Of a stretch of DNA of 64,000 nucleotides, positions 14,596 to 24,537 are shown piece by piece (within the stretch, counting starts at the first letter, position 1; every line of letters begins with the position of its first letter). Below the pieces are notes generated by a model that worked only from the letters and a program-made list of their open reading frames with translations, did no database searches and was not told the DNA's origin. Source of the DNA: Blastocatellia bacterium (GTDB taxonomy: Bacteria; Acidobacteriota; Blastocatellia; Chloracidobacteriales; Chloracidobacteriaceae); the NCBI GenBank assembly GCA_019695185.1, contig JAIBAN010000040.1, forward strand, positions 1 through 64,000. The letters run 5' to 3'. The position numbers and the translations under genes were made by a program.

Positions 14596-15957
14596 GTGCG
14601 AGCCTGTGTTCTTACCTACGGGTGTCAGATGAACGAATACGACACCCATGCCATTCAATCCCAACTGGCCGGAATCGGCTATTCCTTCGTGGACCATGTA
14701 AAAGACGCCGATTTGGTGATTTTGAACACCTGCGCCGTGCGCGGCAAACCGGTGGACAAGGTGCGCTCCATGCTGGGCGACCTGCGCAAGGAAAAGAAGA
14801 AGCGCAACCTGACGGTGGGAATGATGGGCTGTCTGGCTCAACTGCCCGAAGGCCAGGAAATCGGGGCGAAATACGGGGTTGACATTATGCTCGGTCCGGG
14901 CGCGATTACCGAAATCGTCCCGGCCATCCAACGTGGGAAGTTCCAGAGTTACGAATTCAAGGCGGAACTGAATTTTTACACGCCGCCGCCGCCCAAAGAC
15001 CAACTAACGGCGCATGTGACCATCATGCGCGGCTGCAATCACAAATGCACCTACTGCATTGTGCCGACCACACGCGGCCCGGAGGTCTCGCGCACGCCTG
15101 CCGACATTATGGCCGAGGTCGAAACCCTGCGTGCGGCGGGCGTCCTGGAAGTCAGCCTGCTGGGGCAAAATGTAAACAGCTACGGGATGGACCACGGACG
15201 AAGCGAACACCGGCCCGTCCTGGACGGTTTTCCTTCCTTCGCCGAACTCTTGCGGATGGTCGGCAATGCAGGCATTCCACGGGTGCGGTTTATCACGAGC
15301 CATCCGATGAATTTTTCAGAGGATATTGTCTACACAATGGCCGAAACGCCTGCGATTTGCCGCTACATTCACCTGCCGGTGCAATCGGGCTCCAACCGGG
15401 TGCTCAAGCGCATGGCGCGCGAATACACCCGCGAATTCTATCTGGAACGGGTCCGGCTGATTCGGGAACTACTCCCTGATGCGACCATGACGACTGACAT
15501 CATCGTCGGATTTCCAGGCGAAACCGAAGCGGACTTCCAGGAAACCCTGTCGCTCTATGAGGAAGTCGGCTATGACATGGCTTATATGTTCATTTACTCC
15601 GAACGCGAAGGCACGCCGGCGGCAAAGCACTTTGACGACATGCCCCACGAAGTCAAAGTGGACCGCCTGATGCGCCTCATCGAAAAACAAAAGGAATGGA
15701 GCTGGAAGCTGAATCGGAGTTGGGTAGGCCGCGAAGTTGAAGTTCTCGTCAAAGGCAAAGCCTCAGAAGAAGGTTTCATGCAAGGGCACACCCGTGGCAA
15801 CCACACAATCGTGGTGCCGCAAAGTCTGGCTCCGAAACCGGGTTTGTACCGGGCGACAGTGACCCATGCCACGCCGCACATGCTCTATGGCGAGAGCGCT
15901 GAAGTCTCCGCCCGCAGTGTTGCTGCCCGGCTGGAAGTTTTGGGCGCGGAAGCCTAA
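14596..15957 (+). CDS. miaB: tRNA-2-methylthio-N6-dimethylallyladenosine synthase MiaB
   Basis: 453 residues. Radical-SAM methylthiotransferase with the three N-terminal cluster cysteines Cys10 ([10 protein letters not shown]), Cys46 (NTCAVR) and Cys79 (MGCLAQ), the SAM cluster motif [10 protein letters not shown] (147, 151, 154), and a C-terminal TRAM domain. It adds a methylthio group to i6A37 of tRNAs. The start is GTG 14596, preceded by AAGGGAG 11 nt upstream; the protein then begins RACVLTYGC as in the family, whereas an upstream TTG at 14551 would add 15 residues covering that ribosome site. The gene follows a palindromic repeat element. Confidence 0.95.
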   Translation: MRACVLTYGCQMNEYDTHAIQSQLAGIGYSFVDHVKDADLVILNTCAVRGKPVDKVRSMLGDLRKEKKKRNLTVGMMGCLAQLPEGQEIGAKYGVDIMLGPGAITEIVPAIQRGKFQSYEFKAELNFYTPPPPKDQLTAHVTIMRGCNHKCTYCIVPTTRGPEVSRTPADIMAEVETLRAAGVLEVSLLGQNVNSYGMDHGRSEHRPVLDGFPSFAELLRMVGNAGIPRVRFITSHPMNFSEDIVYTMAETPAICRYIHLPVQSGSNRVLKRMAREYTREFYLERVRLIRELLPDATMTTDIIVGFPGETEADFQETLSLYEEVGYDMAYMFIYSEREGTPAAKHFDDMPHEVKVDRLMRLIEKQKEWSWKLNRSWVGREVEVLVKGKASEEGFMQGHTRGNHTIVVPQSLAPKPGLYRATVTHATPHMLYGESAEVSARSVAARLEVLGAEA

Positions 15958-16102
15958 GCTGCACTGGATTGGAGGCATTCCCCATGCCTTTTCCAAGCCG
16001 CACCCAACGTCCATTTCCTTGGAAATTGGCTGAAAAGCCGGTGGCGGCAAACCGGAATCAGTTCTTCCGAGTGCCTGACAGGCTTTTTATGAAAGGAATC
16101 GT

Positions 16103-16486
16103 ATGTCATCCTCATCCATCTGGCTCCAGTTTTTGAGTGCGAATCTCTCCTATTTCCCGTTTTTGCTGGTGTATCTGATTGGCATACTGATTTGTGTGAT
16201 GCGGTGGAAACTGCATCCCCGTGTTTCACTCTATTCCCTGATTGCCTTCGGGCTGTTTTTGATTTCCTGGTTTATCAATATCACTGCCTCTTTTATCCTT
16301 TTTCGCATGGCTATGACCGGCGGAGCCCCGCGCGATTGGGCTGTCTTGCAGGGACTCAGCCGGTTGGTGACCACCGGGTTGAGTCTGGTCAGTTGGACGC
16401 TCCTCATCATTACCAATTTTTACCTGCGCCAGCCGGAGGCGGTGGCTCCAGTCCCCGGACAGTATCAATACCCGCCCAAATGGTAG
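16103..16486 (+). CDS. Small membrane protein with three helices
   Basis: 127 residues, unrecognised. Three hydrophobic segments are seen at about residues 15-33, 43-68 and 88-107, followed by a short proline-rich C-terminal tail. AAAGGAA lies 4 nt before the ATG. It stands alone between miaB and the TPR-CHAT gene, on the same strand as both. No motif suggests transport or catalysis; inner-membrane location is the only supported inference. Confidence 0.7.
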   Translation: MSSSSIWLQFLSANLSYFPFLLVYLIGILICVMRWKLHPRVSLYSLIAFGLFLISWFINITASFILFRMAMTGGAPRDWAVLQGLSRLVTTGLSLVSWTLLIITNFYLRQPEAVAPVPGQYQYPPKW

Positions 16487-16535
16487 GGGGAAGAGCTGTT
16501 TCCTCACTTTTCAGTGTCTTCAATCCGAAAATTGT

Positions 16536-16578
16536 TAAAAAATGAGTAGAACTACTCATAAAAAATGAGTAGTTCTAC
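16536..16578 (+). promoter_or_regulatory. Direct-repeat operator candidate upstream of TPR-CHAT gene
   Basis: AAAAATGAGTAG occurs twice with identical first halves, 23 bp apart (ATGAGTAG at 16542 and 16565). The first copy completes a palindrome ATGAGTAG-AA-CTACTCAT (16542-16559); the second continues TTCTAC. The pair is about 95-130 bp upstream of the start codon and spaced by about two helical turns, as expected for a dimeric regulator. Confidence 0.55.
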
Positions 16579-16671
16579 GGATGCGGCCTGTCAGCGGACT
16601 CGGTTACAATTTTCATCTCACAATTGCTTCTTTCAGATGAAAATCAGTCATCTGTCAACAGGACCCTGTAT

Positions 16672-19600
16672 ATGAAAACCTACTCAACTCTGCTCACCCG
16701 CCTTGGGTTCGGATGCTGCCTTCTTTTATTTCCTGCTGTTCCCCTCGGTGCAACCTCCGTACAGGAGGCCAACCCCAGTGCTTCCGCCACAATGGAATGG
16801 ACCGTCGGAAAAACCGTTGAACATTCCTTGCAGCCGGGGGAAAGCCGGCAATTCCCCATTTCAATGGCCAAAGACCAGTATCTCAACCTCTTGGTTGAAC
16901 AAAAGGGGGCCAATGTGACGGTCATCCTGACCGGCCCGGAAGGGAAGGAACTTCAGACCGTCAATTCTGTGGCTGGAAAAACCGGCACCGAACAGCTTTT
17001 GTTTATTAGCGAGGTGGAGGGCACCTATCGGATTGACATCAAATCGCTGGAAAAAACCACCGGTGCCTTTGCCCTGACGCTCAAGGCACTGCGTCCGGCG
17101 ACTCCGCAGGACCGGGGTATGCTTGAGGCCCGAAAACTGTTCGCCCAGTCAAGAGAATTCCATAAGAAAGGACAATATGACCAGGCTCTGGCACTTGCAC
17201 AGCAAGCCCTGGCCGTGCAGGAGAAAACTCTTGGCTCCGACCATCCGGAGGTGGCCGCATCGCTTCAAACCATTGCCGAGCTTTACCGGGTGAAAGGTGA
17301 TTTCAGCCAGCCGGAGGCACTGTTGTTGCGGGCGCTGGCGATTCAGGAAAAAGCGTTGGGGCCGGAACATACGGTTGTTGCCACCACTTTGAACACACTG
17401 GCGATTTTCTACAGCACGAAAGGGGAACTGACGAAAGCGGAACACCTCTATCAGCGTGCTCTGGCCATGCGGGAAAAACTGCTGGGAGCAGACCATCCGC
17501 AGGTGGGCGGAGTGCTCACGAATCTGGGACTCTTGTACAAGGACAAAGATGAACTGCCCAAGGCGGAACAATGTTACCTCAAGGCGTTGGCTATCCTGGA
17601 GAAGAGCATAGGGCCGGAAAGCCTGGAAAGTGTTGTGGCCAGCCTGAATTTAGGGAATTTATACATTGCCATGAGCGACTATCCCAAAGCCGAGCTTGCT
17701 TTACAGCGAGCGTTGCGCATCCGGGAGAAGGCACTGGGACCCAATCACCCTGATTTGGCTTACCCACTTGTCAGTCTGGGATTGGTTGCCAAACTCAAAG
17801 GTGAATTTGGCAAAGCCGAACCCTTGTACCGCAGGGCGCTGGCCATCCTGGAAAAAGCATTGGGACCCACCCATCCAAATGTGGCAAGCATCCTCAATAA
17901 CCTGGCCAGTTTGTACCATGCGATGGGGGAAACAGCCAAAGAGCTGGAGCTGCACCAGCGGGCCTTGGAAATCCGGGAAAAAGCACTGGGGCCAAACAAC
18001 CGGGATGTGGCGCAATCGTTGCACAATCTGGGGGCCTTCTTTATGGGAGAAGGCGAATACACCAAGGCCGAACCTCTTTTTGAACGGGCCCTGGCGATTC
18101 TGGAAAAGTTGCCAAGCGTCAGCCAATTGGATGTATCCCAGCCCCTGACCTATCTGGGCGAATTGTATTGTCTCAAAGGGGAACCAGCCAAAGCGGAACC
18201 GGTGCTGCTGCGGGCGCTGGCCATCCGGGAAGCATCCCTGGGGAAAATTCACCCGGATGTGGCTGAAATTCTTTACTATCTGGGGCACCTGTACCGATCC
18301 AAAGCAAACCTGGAACAGGCGGTGGCGATGTATACACGGGCCGGAGAGGTACGGGAGGGCGTTTGGCAGCGGAATCTGGTTACCGGTTCCGAGCGGGAAA
18401 AACTGCTCTATTTGAATTTGAACAATATCGAACTGGACCAAACCGTTTCGTTTCACCAGCAAACGGCTCCACAAAATATACCGGCGGCAACGACGGCGCT
18501 GACCTGCATTTTGCGACGGAAGGGACGCAGCCTGGAGGCCATGACCGATTCCATAGCCCTGCTGCGCAGTCGGGCCACGGCAGCCGACCAAAAGTTGCTG
18601 GATGAACTGGCCGAAGCCAAAGGACGGTTATCCCAACTGACCCTGGCCGGTCCCGGCAGGGCAGGGGCAGAAACCCATCAGACACGCCTCAAAGAATCCC
18701 AGGAACTGGTGGAAAAACTGGAGGAAGCGGTCAGTCTGAAAAGTGCTGAATTCAGCGCCCAGGTCAAAAAGCCAGCCGTGACGGTGCCTGCCATTACCAA
18801 AGCGCTCCCGACAGGTTCGGCCTTGGTTGAATTCGTGGTGTATCGCCCTTTTGACCCGGTTGCAGGCACCTTTGGAAAATCCCGGTATGCAGCCTATACC
18901 CTCACCACCAAGGGGGAAATCAGGACCGTGGATTTAGGGGAAACTGAGGATACCGACCACAAAGTACAGGCATTTCGGGTGCTCCTCCGCGACCGCCAAA
19001 CCAATCTGGAAAAAAAGGTAAAGGTTGAAGGGCGGGCTTTGGATGAACTCATCATGCGGCCCGTGCGAAAACAGTTGGGCGGCATCCGGCGGCTGTTTCT
19101 TTCCCCCGATGGCGCTTTGAACCTGATTCCTTTTGATGCCCTGGTGGATGAAAAAAACCGGTTTCTGGTCGAGGGCTATGAACTCTCCTACCTGACCAGC
19201 GGGCGGGACCTGCTCCGCCTCCAGGTCAGGGTTGGTCACCATTCCACACCACTGGTCATGGCGGACCCGGATTTTGCCGAAGGTGCTGGTCCCGAGCTTG
19301 GCGGAATCCAATTTCACACACTTGCCCGGCTTAAAGGAACTGCCGGTGAAGCACTGGCTATCAAGGAACAGTTTCAGACCGCCACGGTTCAAACCGGGAA
19401 AGAGGCCAGCAAGTCCAACTTGCTGGCGGTGAACGGGCCGGAATTTCTGCATCTGGCCACGCACGGATTTTTCATTGGAACTGAAGCGGAATCTGCCCCC
19501 GCCGCACCTGGCACTGGTGAAAAACAACGGATATTGCTCAAACCCTCGGAGACCGAATCAATTGCCCTTTTGCAATTGGTCAAGGCTCCACTGCTGCGGT

Positions 19601-20085
19601 CGGGTCTGCTTTTGGCCGGGGCGAACGCCGGAACCAAGGAGGAAAACCCTGGAATTCTGACGGCTTTGGAAGTTGCCGGGCTTAATCTGTGGGGGACTGA
19701 ACTAGTGGTTCTGTCAGCTTGTGATACCGGAGTTGGCGAAGTGAAGAACGGGGAAGGGGTCTATGGATTGCGGCGGGCGCTGGTCCTGGCCGGGTCCGAA
19801 ACCCAGATGATGAGCCTCTGGCCCATCAGTGACGAAGCCACCCGCGAGTTGATGACAACCTATTACCAGTTACTCAAAGCTGGAATTGACCGAAACCGCG
19901 CCCTGCGGGCGGTCCAACTCGGCTTTCTTTATGGCAGCAAAGTGGATTTTTCCAATGTGCCAGCCAGTCTGGCCCGACTGGAAGCCGGAAGCCCCGCAAA
20001 ATCCGCTGGAAAACATTCACATCCGTACTTCTGGGCGGCTTTCATTCAATCGGGGGAATGGAAAAAACTGACTGTTGAGCAATAA
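16672..20085 (+). CDS. Exported TPR-CHAT protein (caspase-like peptidase)
   Basis: 1137 residues. A signal peptide (1-26) is followed by a beta-rich domain (about 40-140) that resembles a bacterial pre-peptidase C-terminal fold, then about ten 42-residue kinesin-light-chain-type TPRs (about 160-570, each with KAEPLYxRALAIxEKALGPxHP spacing), a helical linker and a C-terminal CHAT domain. The CHAT His/Cys dyad is intact: His931 in HLATHG and Cys1017 in LSACDTG, with a final HPYFWAAFI block. CHAT domains are caspase-fold peptidases; TPRs usually hold the substrate or activator. Gasdermin or CRISPR partners are not present here. ATG 16672 has AGGA 9 nt upstream and opens the signal peptide. Confidence 0.92.
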   Translation: MKTYSTLLTRLGFGCCLLLFPAVPLGATSVQEANPSASATMEWTVGKTVEHSLQPGESRQFPISMAKDQYLNLLVEQKGANVTVILTGPEGKELQTVNSVAGKTGTEQLLFISEVEGTYRIDIKSLEKTTGAFALTLKALRPATPQDRGMLEARKLFAQSREFHKKGQYDQALALAQQALAVQEKTLGSDHPEVAASLQTIAELYRVKGDFSQPEALLLRALAIQEKALGPEHTVVATTLNTLAIFYSTKGELTKAEHLYQRALAMREKLLGADHPQVGGVLTNLGLLYKDKDELPKAEQCYLKALAILEKSIGPESLESVVASLNLGNLYIAMSDYPKAELALQRALRIREKALGPNHPDLAYPLVSLGLVAKLKGEFGKAEPLYRRALAILEKALGPTHPNVASILNNLASLYHAMGETAKELELHQRALEIREKALGPNNRDVAQSLHNLGAFFMGEGEYTKAEPLFERALAILEKLPSVSQLDVSQPLTYLGELYCLKGEPAKAEPVLLRALAIREASLGKIHPDVAEILYYLGHLYRSKANLEQAVAMYTRAGEVREGVWQRNLVTGSEREKLLYLNLNNIELDQTVSFHQQTAPQNIPAATTALTCILRRKGRSLEAMTDSIALLRSRATAADQKLLDELAEAKGRLSQLTLAGPGRAGAETHQTRLKESQELVEKLEEAVSLKSAEFSAQVKKPAVTVPAITKALPTGSALVEFVVYRPFDPVAGTFGKSRYAAYTLTTKGEIRTVDLGETEDTDHKVQAFRVLLRDRQTNLEKKVKVEGRALDELIMRPVRKQLGGIRRLFLSPDGALNLIPFDALVDEKNRFLVEGYELSYLTSGRDLLRLQVRVGHHSTPLVMADPDFAEGAGPELGGIQFHTLARLKGTAGEALAIKEQFQTATVQTGKEASKSNLLAVNGPEFLHLATHGFFIGTEAESAPAAPGTGEKQRILLKPSETESIALLQLVKAPLLRSGLLLAGANAGTKEENPGILTALEVAGLNLWGTELVVLSACDTGVGEVKNGEGVYGLRRALVLAGSETQMMSLWPISDEATRELMTTYYQLLKAGIDRNRALRAVQLGFLYGSKVDFSNVPASLARLEAGSPAKSAGKHSHPYFWAAFIQSGEWKKLTVEQ

Positions 20086-20176
20086 GACCAGGGTTGATTG
20101 GCCAGCCGTTGAACCAGTCCGCCAAGTAATGGCACAATCGTTCCATCAAACTATAAAAATCTCACGTTGGGATATT

Positions 20177-20237
20177 TTGACAAAACAGGTTGGCCTTCCT
20201 ACTTCTACCGGAGCACCCAATCTCCTTGTTTTGTCAA
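20177..20237 (+). promoter_or_regulatory. Inverted repeat upstream of the propeller kinase
   Basis: TTGACAAAACA (20177-20187) and TGTTTTGTCAA (20227-20237) are 11-bp perfect complements with further partial pairing inside (GGTTGG/CCAATC). Located about 80 bp upstream of the propeller-kinase start; could be a leader hairpin or operator. Confidence 0.4.
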
Positions 20238-20315
20238 TTCAGATAACACAATTTGGTTGTTGCGTTGGCAGTTTTCTTAAACCAGGGAAACCCGGACAGT
20301 TTCAGGATGTGAGGC

Positions 20316-23300
20316 ATGGGCAAGGTCGTTGGTCCCGCTCGCGGCTTGGTGGGTTTTTTCTGTCTGGCAGTGTCGTTGACGCTGGCTTGGCCGTTGTGTG
20401 CCTGGGGCCTGGACCCCAACAAAACCCTCACGCAGTACGTTCGGCGGGTTTGGAATACCAACGACGGCTTGCCGGTGATGGCAATCTTTTCTCTGCTCCA
20501 GCAACGCAACGGCTATCTGTGGTTGGGTACCCACGAAGGATTGGTCCGCTTTGACGGTGTTCGGGTCAAGGTTTTTGACCTGACCAACACGCCTGCCATC
20601 ACCAACAACCGGATTACCGCACTCTGTGAAACCCAGGATGGAACGATTTGGATTGGCTGCGGAGCAGAGGGCATGTTTTCCAGTGCCCGCACCCGTGGCG
20701 GCGGCCTGGTACGGTACAAAAATGGAGTTTTTTCCCGCCTTGACGCCCGCGATGGCCTGACTGACGACATTATCAAATTCATGCAGGAGGACCGGCAGGG
20801 AAATCTCTGGATTGCCACCAGCCAGGGCGCACTGAAATATGAAAATGGCCGGTTTGAGGCCGTTACCGTAGCTCAGGGACTGCCTGACAACGATTGTACT
20901 TCGCTGGCCATGGACCAACAGGGTGGCGTCTGGATTGGCACCCAAAATGGTTTGGCCCACTGGTTTGCAAAGGAATGCCAAATCTTTACGACCGCTCACG
21001 GATTGCCGGATAACACGGTGCTGTCGCTGCTGGTGGATTCCCAAAACCGCGTCTGGGCTGGTACGAAAAACGGCTTTGCCTGTTTTGAAAATGGCCAATG
21101 GCGGTCGTTTTCACAAAAAAACGGTGCCCTGACCGGTCGGGTCAGTTCGTTTCTGGAAGACCGGGACGGCAATCTCTGGATTGGGGGCTATCCGGTTGGG
21201 TTGTGCCGGTACCGCCAGGGTGTGTTCCAGAGTTATGCCGAAAAAGACGGCATCTCCTCACATGTTTTGACGGCTAGAGAAGGGCGCGAAGGCGAACTGT
21301 GGGTCGGCACCGGGCGCGGGCTGTTTCAGTTTCGGGACGGGAAATTTACTTCTGTTTCCGTCGAAGAAGGGCTTTCAAATCAATTTACCTATCCAATTTT
21401 GGAGGACCGTTCCAGAGCCCTGTGGATTGGAACGCTCGATGGACTCAACCGACTGGACCATGGTGTGCTGACTCGTTTCACTCAGGCAGACGGTTTGGCG
21501 GGCAAATCAGCCCTTTCTCTGTGTCAAACCCAGGATGGCGATTTGTGGATTGGTTCGGAAAACGGCATCAGCCGCTACAGCCAGGGCAAATTTTTTCAGT
21601 ATCCACCCGGCAACGGACTGGCCAGCGGATATGTGCGGGCTATTTTTGAAGACACCCAAACGGGGTGCCTGTGGATTGGCGTCGGCAACGGTTTGACCCG
21701 GTTTCAAAACGGTCAGTTCCATGAAGTCACGAAAGCCGACGGCTATCAGGGGGAGCTGGTGCTTTCGGTTCTGCGGGACCGTCAGGGCGTCATCTGGTTT
21801 GGCAACAACAACGGTCTGGACTGTTTGCAAAACGGGAAATTTCGCCATTTTGGGTTAGCTGATGGCTTGCCTGACCTCAGTATCAAGCTCGTCTTTGAAG
21901 ATTCAAAAGGAACCTTGTGGCTGAGTTCGCCCAGCGGCTTACACCGCTTTGTGAATGGCAAAATTTCCAGCGTGACCACCCGGCATGGCCTTTTTGATAC
22001 ACCCAGTTCGGCCTTTGAGGACGCCCAGGGCTGGCTGTGGATGGGCTGTAACAAAGGAATTTTTCGGCTGCGCCGGGCGGAACTGGAAGCCGTTGTCGAA
22101 GGGCGGGGCAGTCAGGTTGCCTGCACGGTTTTCGGACCGGCGGATGGCATGAAAGAGCGGGAATGCAACGGAGGCCGCCAGCCTGCCGGATGTGCCACCC
22201 GGACGGGCGAAATCTGGTTTCCCACCGGCAACGGGGCTGTCCGGATTGACCCGACCCGGTTGCAACTGAATCAGGTGGTTCCCCCGGTGGTGATGGAGGA
22301 AATTCTGCTGGACGAGCAGGTACAGCCTGCCGGTGAATGGATAACCGTCAATCCGGGGCAACGGAATTTGGAAGTTCATTATTCAGCTCTCAGTTTTCTG
22401 ATACCGGAGCGAGTGCTGTTCCGCTATCGGCTGGAAGGTTTTGACCAGCAATGGATAGAGGCCGGAACCCGACGAACCGCCTATTATTCAAACCTGCCTC
22501 CTGGCGAATACACGTTGCAGGTCAGAGCCTGCAATGACGATGGGCTTTGGAACGAGGCCGGGGCCACCCTCCGGTTGCGGGTCATTGCGCCGTGGTGGCG
22601 GCGCTGGTGGGCGTTTGGTCTGTATGGTGTTCTGGCCGGGGTTCTGATTCTGGCCGGGATACGGTTCCAAACAGAGGCACTTCAGCGGCGCAACCGGTTG
22701 TTGGAGGAAAAAATCCGCGAACGCACCAGCGAAGTCACCCTCCAACGGGATGAAATCGAGCGGCAAAAATCCGTGCTTGACCGCCAACACGCCGAACTGG
22801 CTGAAAACATGGAAAAACTGAAATCGGCAAAACTGGATGTCGAGCGCAAAAACGAAGCCCTGGAACGGGTCAATGCCGAATTGATTGTCTCACAACAACA
22901 GGCGGACCGGATTTTTTCGGCGCTGGCTGAAGCCCTGCCGGGGACGGTCCTCGAAGGAAAATACCGCCTGGAGGAAAAAATCGGTGCTGGTGGCTTTGGC
23001 GTTGTCTTTCAGGCCACACATCTGGTGCTGAACCGTCCGATTGCGGTCAAAGTCTTCAAGCCAAGCCCCGGAAATGACTCGGCTGAAGCCGTGGAACGGT
23101 TTATCCGCGAAGGGCGGTCTGCTTCGCGGCTGACGCACCCCAACGCAATTCACATTTTTGATTCGGGAATTTCCTCAGAAGGGATTGCCTATCTGGTGAT
23201 GGAACTGCTCCAGGGGCGTTCCCTGGCGGATGAACTGGCCATGACCCCGATTTTATCGCAACGGCGGATGGTCGGAATCGTGGTTCCGGTCTGCGAGGCG

Positions 23301-24032
23301 CTGGCCGAAGCCCATCGTTTGGGCATTATTCACCGTGATATCAAACCCGAAAACATTTACCTGACCCAGACTTCCGAAGGTGAAACCGTCAAAGTGGTGG
23401 ATTTCGGGATTGCCAAAATGCTGGGTGATGAAATCAGCGGCGACCTGGGAAAATTGACCGGCACCGGCAGGCTGGTCGGAACACCGTTTTATATGGCACC
23501 GGAGCGGCTGGAAGGCGGCAGTTATGACGGACGTTCGGATGTCTATAGCCTGGGCATCGTCATGTTTGAAATGCTCTGCGGTCAAAAGCCCTTCCGCTTA
23601 CAGGAAGGCAGCGGGTTGGTCAGCCTCGTATTGGCGCATTTGCAGGAGATTCCGCCTCGTCCCCGCAATCTCAACCCGCAGATTGCTCCCGGCATCGAAT
23701 CGCTCATGCTGCGTGCGCTGGAGAAAGACCCGGCCAAACGTCTGACGGCATCCGAGTTGGGAACTTCCCTGGTGACGGCGCTCGGTTTATTATCTGCTGC
23801 GGTGGCCGATGCCGTGTCCGACGCTATACCCTCTTTGCTCCAGTCGAAAGTGGAGGACCTGCCAACCAGTGACTTGGCTTCTTTCCACATCTCCACGCTT
23901 GAAACCACTGAGATTCGAGTTGAGCGAACCAATCCGCCTGAACGACTGGCCACGCAAATGCAACGTGAAATTCCCAAGACGGAAAACCGGGAGTTACCCA
24001 GCGTGAAAATAGGACTGAGGACTGAGGACTGA
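20316..24032 (+). CDS. Propeller sensor fused to a Ser/Thr protein kinase
   Basis: 1238 residues. Signal sequence (1 to about 36), about 14 two-component-regulator propeller repeats (about 40-680, repeated LWIGT-type strands), a Y_Y_Y Ig-like domain (about 685-757), one membrane helix (about 758-783), a coiled coil (about 784-880), then a complete Hanks kinase (about 880-1150): GAGGFG, AVKVF, HRDIKPEN, DFG and APE all present. Propeller plus Y_Y_Y normally feeds a histidine kinase, as in Bacteroides hybrid sensors; here the output is Ser/Thr phosphorylation. A periplasmic glycan-like ligand is plausible but unproven. The last residues GLRTED and the TGA come from a GGACTGA array, so the original tail has been altered. 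Confidence 0.93.
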   Translation: MGKVVGPARGLVGFFCLAVSLTLAWPLCAWGLDPNKTLTQYVRRVWNTNDGLPVMAIFSLLQQRNGYLWLGTHEGLVRFDGVRVKVFDLTNTPAITNNRITALCETQDGTIWIGCGAEGMFSSARTRGGGLVRYKNGVFSRLDARDGLTDDIIKFMQEDRQGNLWIATSQGALKYENGRFEAVTVAQGLPDNDCTSLAMDQQGGVWIGTQNGLAHWFAKECQIFTTAHGLPDNTVLSLLVDSQNRVWAGTKNGFACFENGQWRSFSQKNGALTGRVSSFLEDRDGNLWIGGYPVGLCRYRQGVFQSYAEKDGISSHVLTAREGREGELWVGTGRGLFQFRDGKFTSVSVEEGLSNQFTYPILEDRSRALWIGTLDGLNRLDHGVLTRFTQADGLAGKSALSLCQTQDGDLWIGSENGISRYSQGKFFQYPPGNGLASGYVRAIFEDTQTGCLWIGVGNGLTRFQNGQFHEVTKADGYQGELVLSVLRDRQGVIWFGNNNGLDCLQNGKFRHFGLADGLPDLSIKLVFEDSKGTLWLSSPSGLHRFVNGKISSVTTRHGLFDTPSSAFEDAQGWLWMGCNKGIFRLRRAELEAVVEGRGSQVACTVFGPADGMKERECNGGRQPAGCATRTGEIWFPTGNGAVRIDPTRLQLNQVVPPVVMEEILLDEQVQPAGEWITVNPGQRNLEVHYSALSFLIPERVLFRYRLEGFDQQWIEAGTRRTAYYSNLPPGEYTLQVRACNDDGLWNEAGATLRLRVIAPWWRRWWAFGLYGVLAGVLILAGIRFQTEALQRRNRLLEEKIRERTSEVTLQRDEIERQKSVLDRQHAELAENMEKLKSAKLDVERKNEALERVNAELIVSQQQADRIFSALAEALPGTVLEGKYRLEEKIGAGGFGVVFQATHLVLNRPIAVKVFKPSPGNDSAEAVERFIREGRSASRLTHPNAIHIFDSGISSEGIAYLVMELLQGRSLADELAMTPILSQRRMVGIVVPVCEALAEAHRLGIIHRDIKPENIYLTQTSEGETVKVVDFGIAKMLGDEISGDLGKLTGTGRLVGTPFYMAPERLEGGSYDGRSDVYSLGIVMFEMLCGQKPFRLQEGSGLVSLVLAHLQEIPPRPRNLNPQIAPGIESLMLRALEKDPAKRLTASELGTSLVTALGLLSAAVADAVSDAIPSLLQSKVEDLPTSDLASFHISTLETTEIRVERTNPPERLATQMQREIPKTENRELPSVKIGLRTED

Positions 24033-24221
24033 GGACTGAGGACTGAGGACTGAGGACTGAGTGAATCATCAAACCAGGCTTCATAGCTAAGTTATTTTTG
24101 AACTTTGCTTTTTTCAGATACGGGATTGGATTTTTACTCAGTCCTCAGTCCTCAGTCCTCAGTCCTGATTTGGTCCTCAGTCCTGATTTGGTCCTCAGTC
24201 CTGATTTGGTCTTCAGTCCTG
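24012..24221. repeat. Inverted GGACTGA pair with an 18-bp higher-order repeat
   Basis: Left arm: seven exact GGACTGA units (24012-24060). Right arm: four TCAGTCC units (24138-24165), then a larger unit, TGATTTGGTCCTCAGTCC, repeated about three times (24166-24221). The left arm holds the stop of the propeller kinase; the right arm ends 12 bp before the SemiSWEET start. Confidence 0.93.
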
Positions 24222-24232
24222 ATTAAAAAGAT

Positions 24233-24505
24233 ATGCCAACACCTACCGTTGAGTTTATGGGGTTCACCGCTGCTTTATTGACCACCTCGTCGTTTTTTCC
24301 ACAGTTGCTCAAAACCTGGCGCACCGGGGGACAGGACCTTTCCTACCCGATGTTGGGGCTTTTCCTGAGTGGCGTGCTGTTGTGGCTGCTCTACGGAATT
24401 GTGTTGCAGTCCTGGCCCATCATTTTGGCCAATGGAGCGACAGCCATCCAGGTCTTTGCCATACTGGTACTGAAATACCGGAACCGGTCTGTGAGTGAAT
24501 CCTGA
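24233..24505 (+). CDS. SemiSWEET family sugar transporter
   Basis: 90 residues with three transmembrane helices (about 7-25, 38-58, 64-83), the size and shape of a SemiSWEET half-transporter, which dimerises to carry sugars passively across the inner membrane. The first helix has the family's FFPQLLKTWRT, including the hinge proline and glutamine. The ATG lies 11 bp after a heptamer array and no ribosome site is visible, which makes translation initiation unusual. It follows the propeller kinase on the same strand; a link between sugar sensing and uptake is only suggestive. Confidence 0.85.
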   Translation: MPTPTVEFMGFTAALLTTSSFFPQLLKTWRTGGQDLSYPMLGLFLSGVLLWLLYGIVLQSWPIILANGATAIQVFAILVLKYRNRSVSES

Positions 24506-24537
24506 ATTCCAGACCCGGCAGGCTTCCGGCCATTTTG

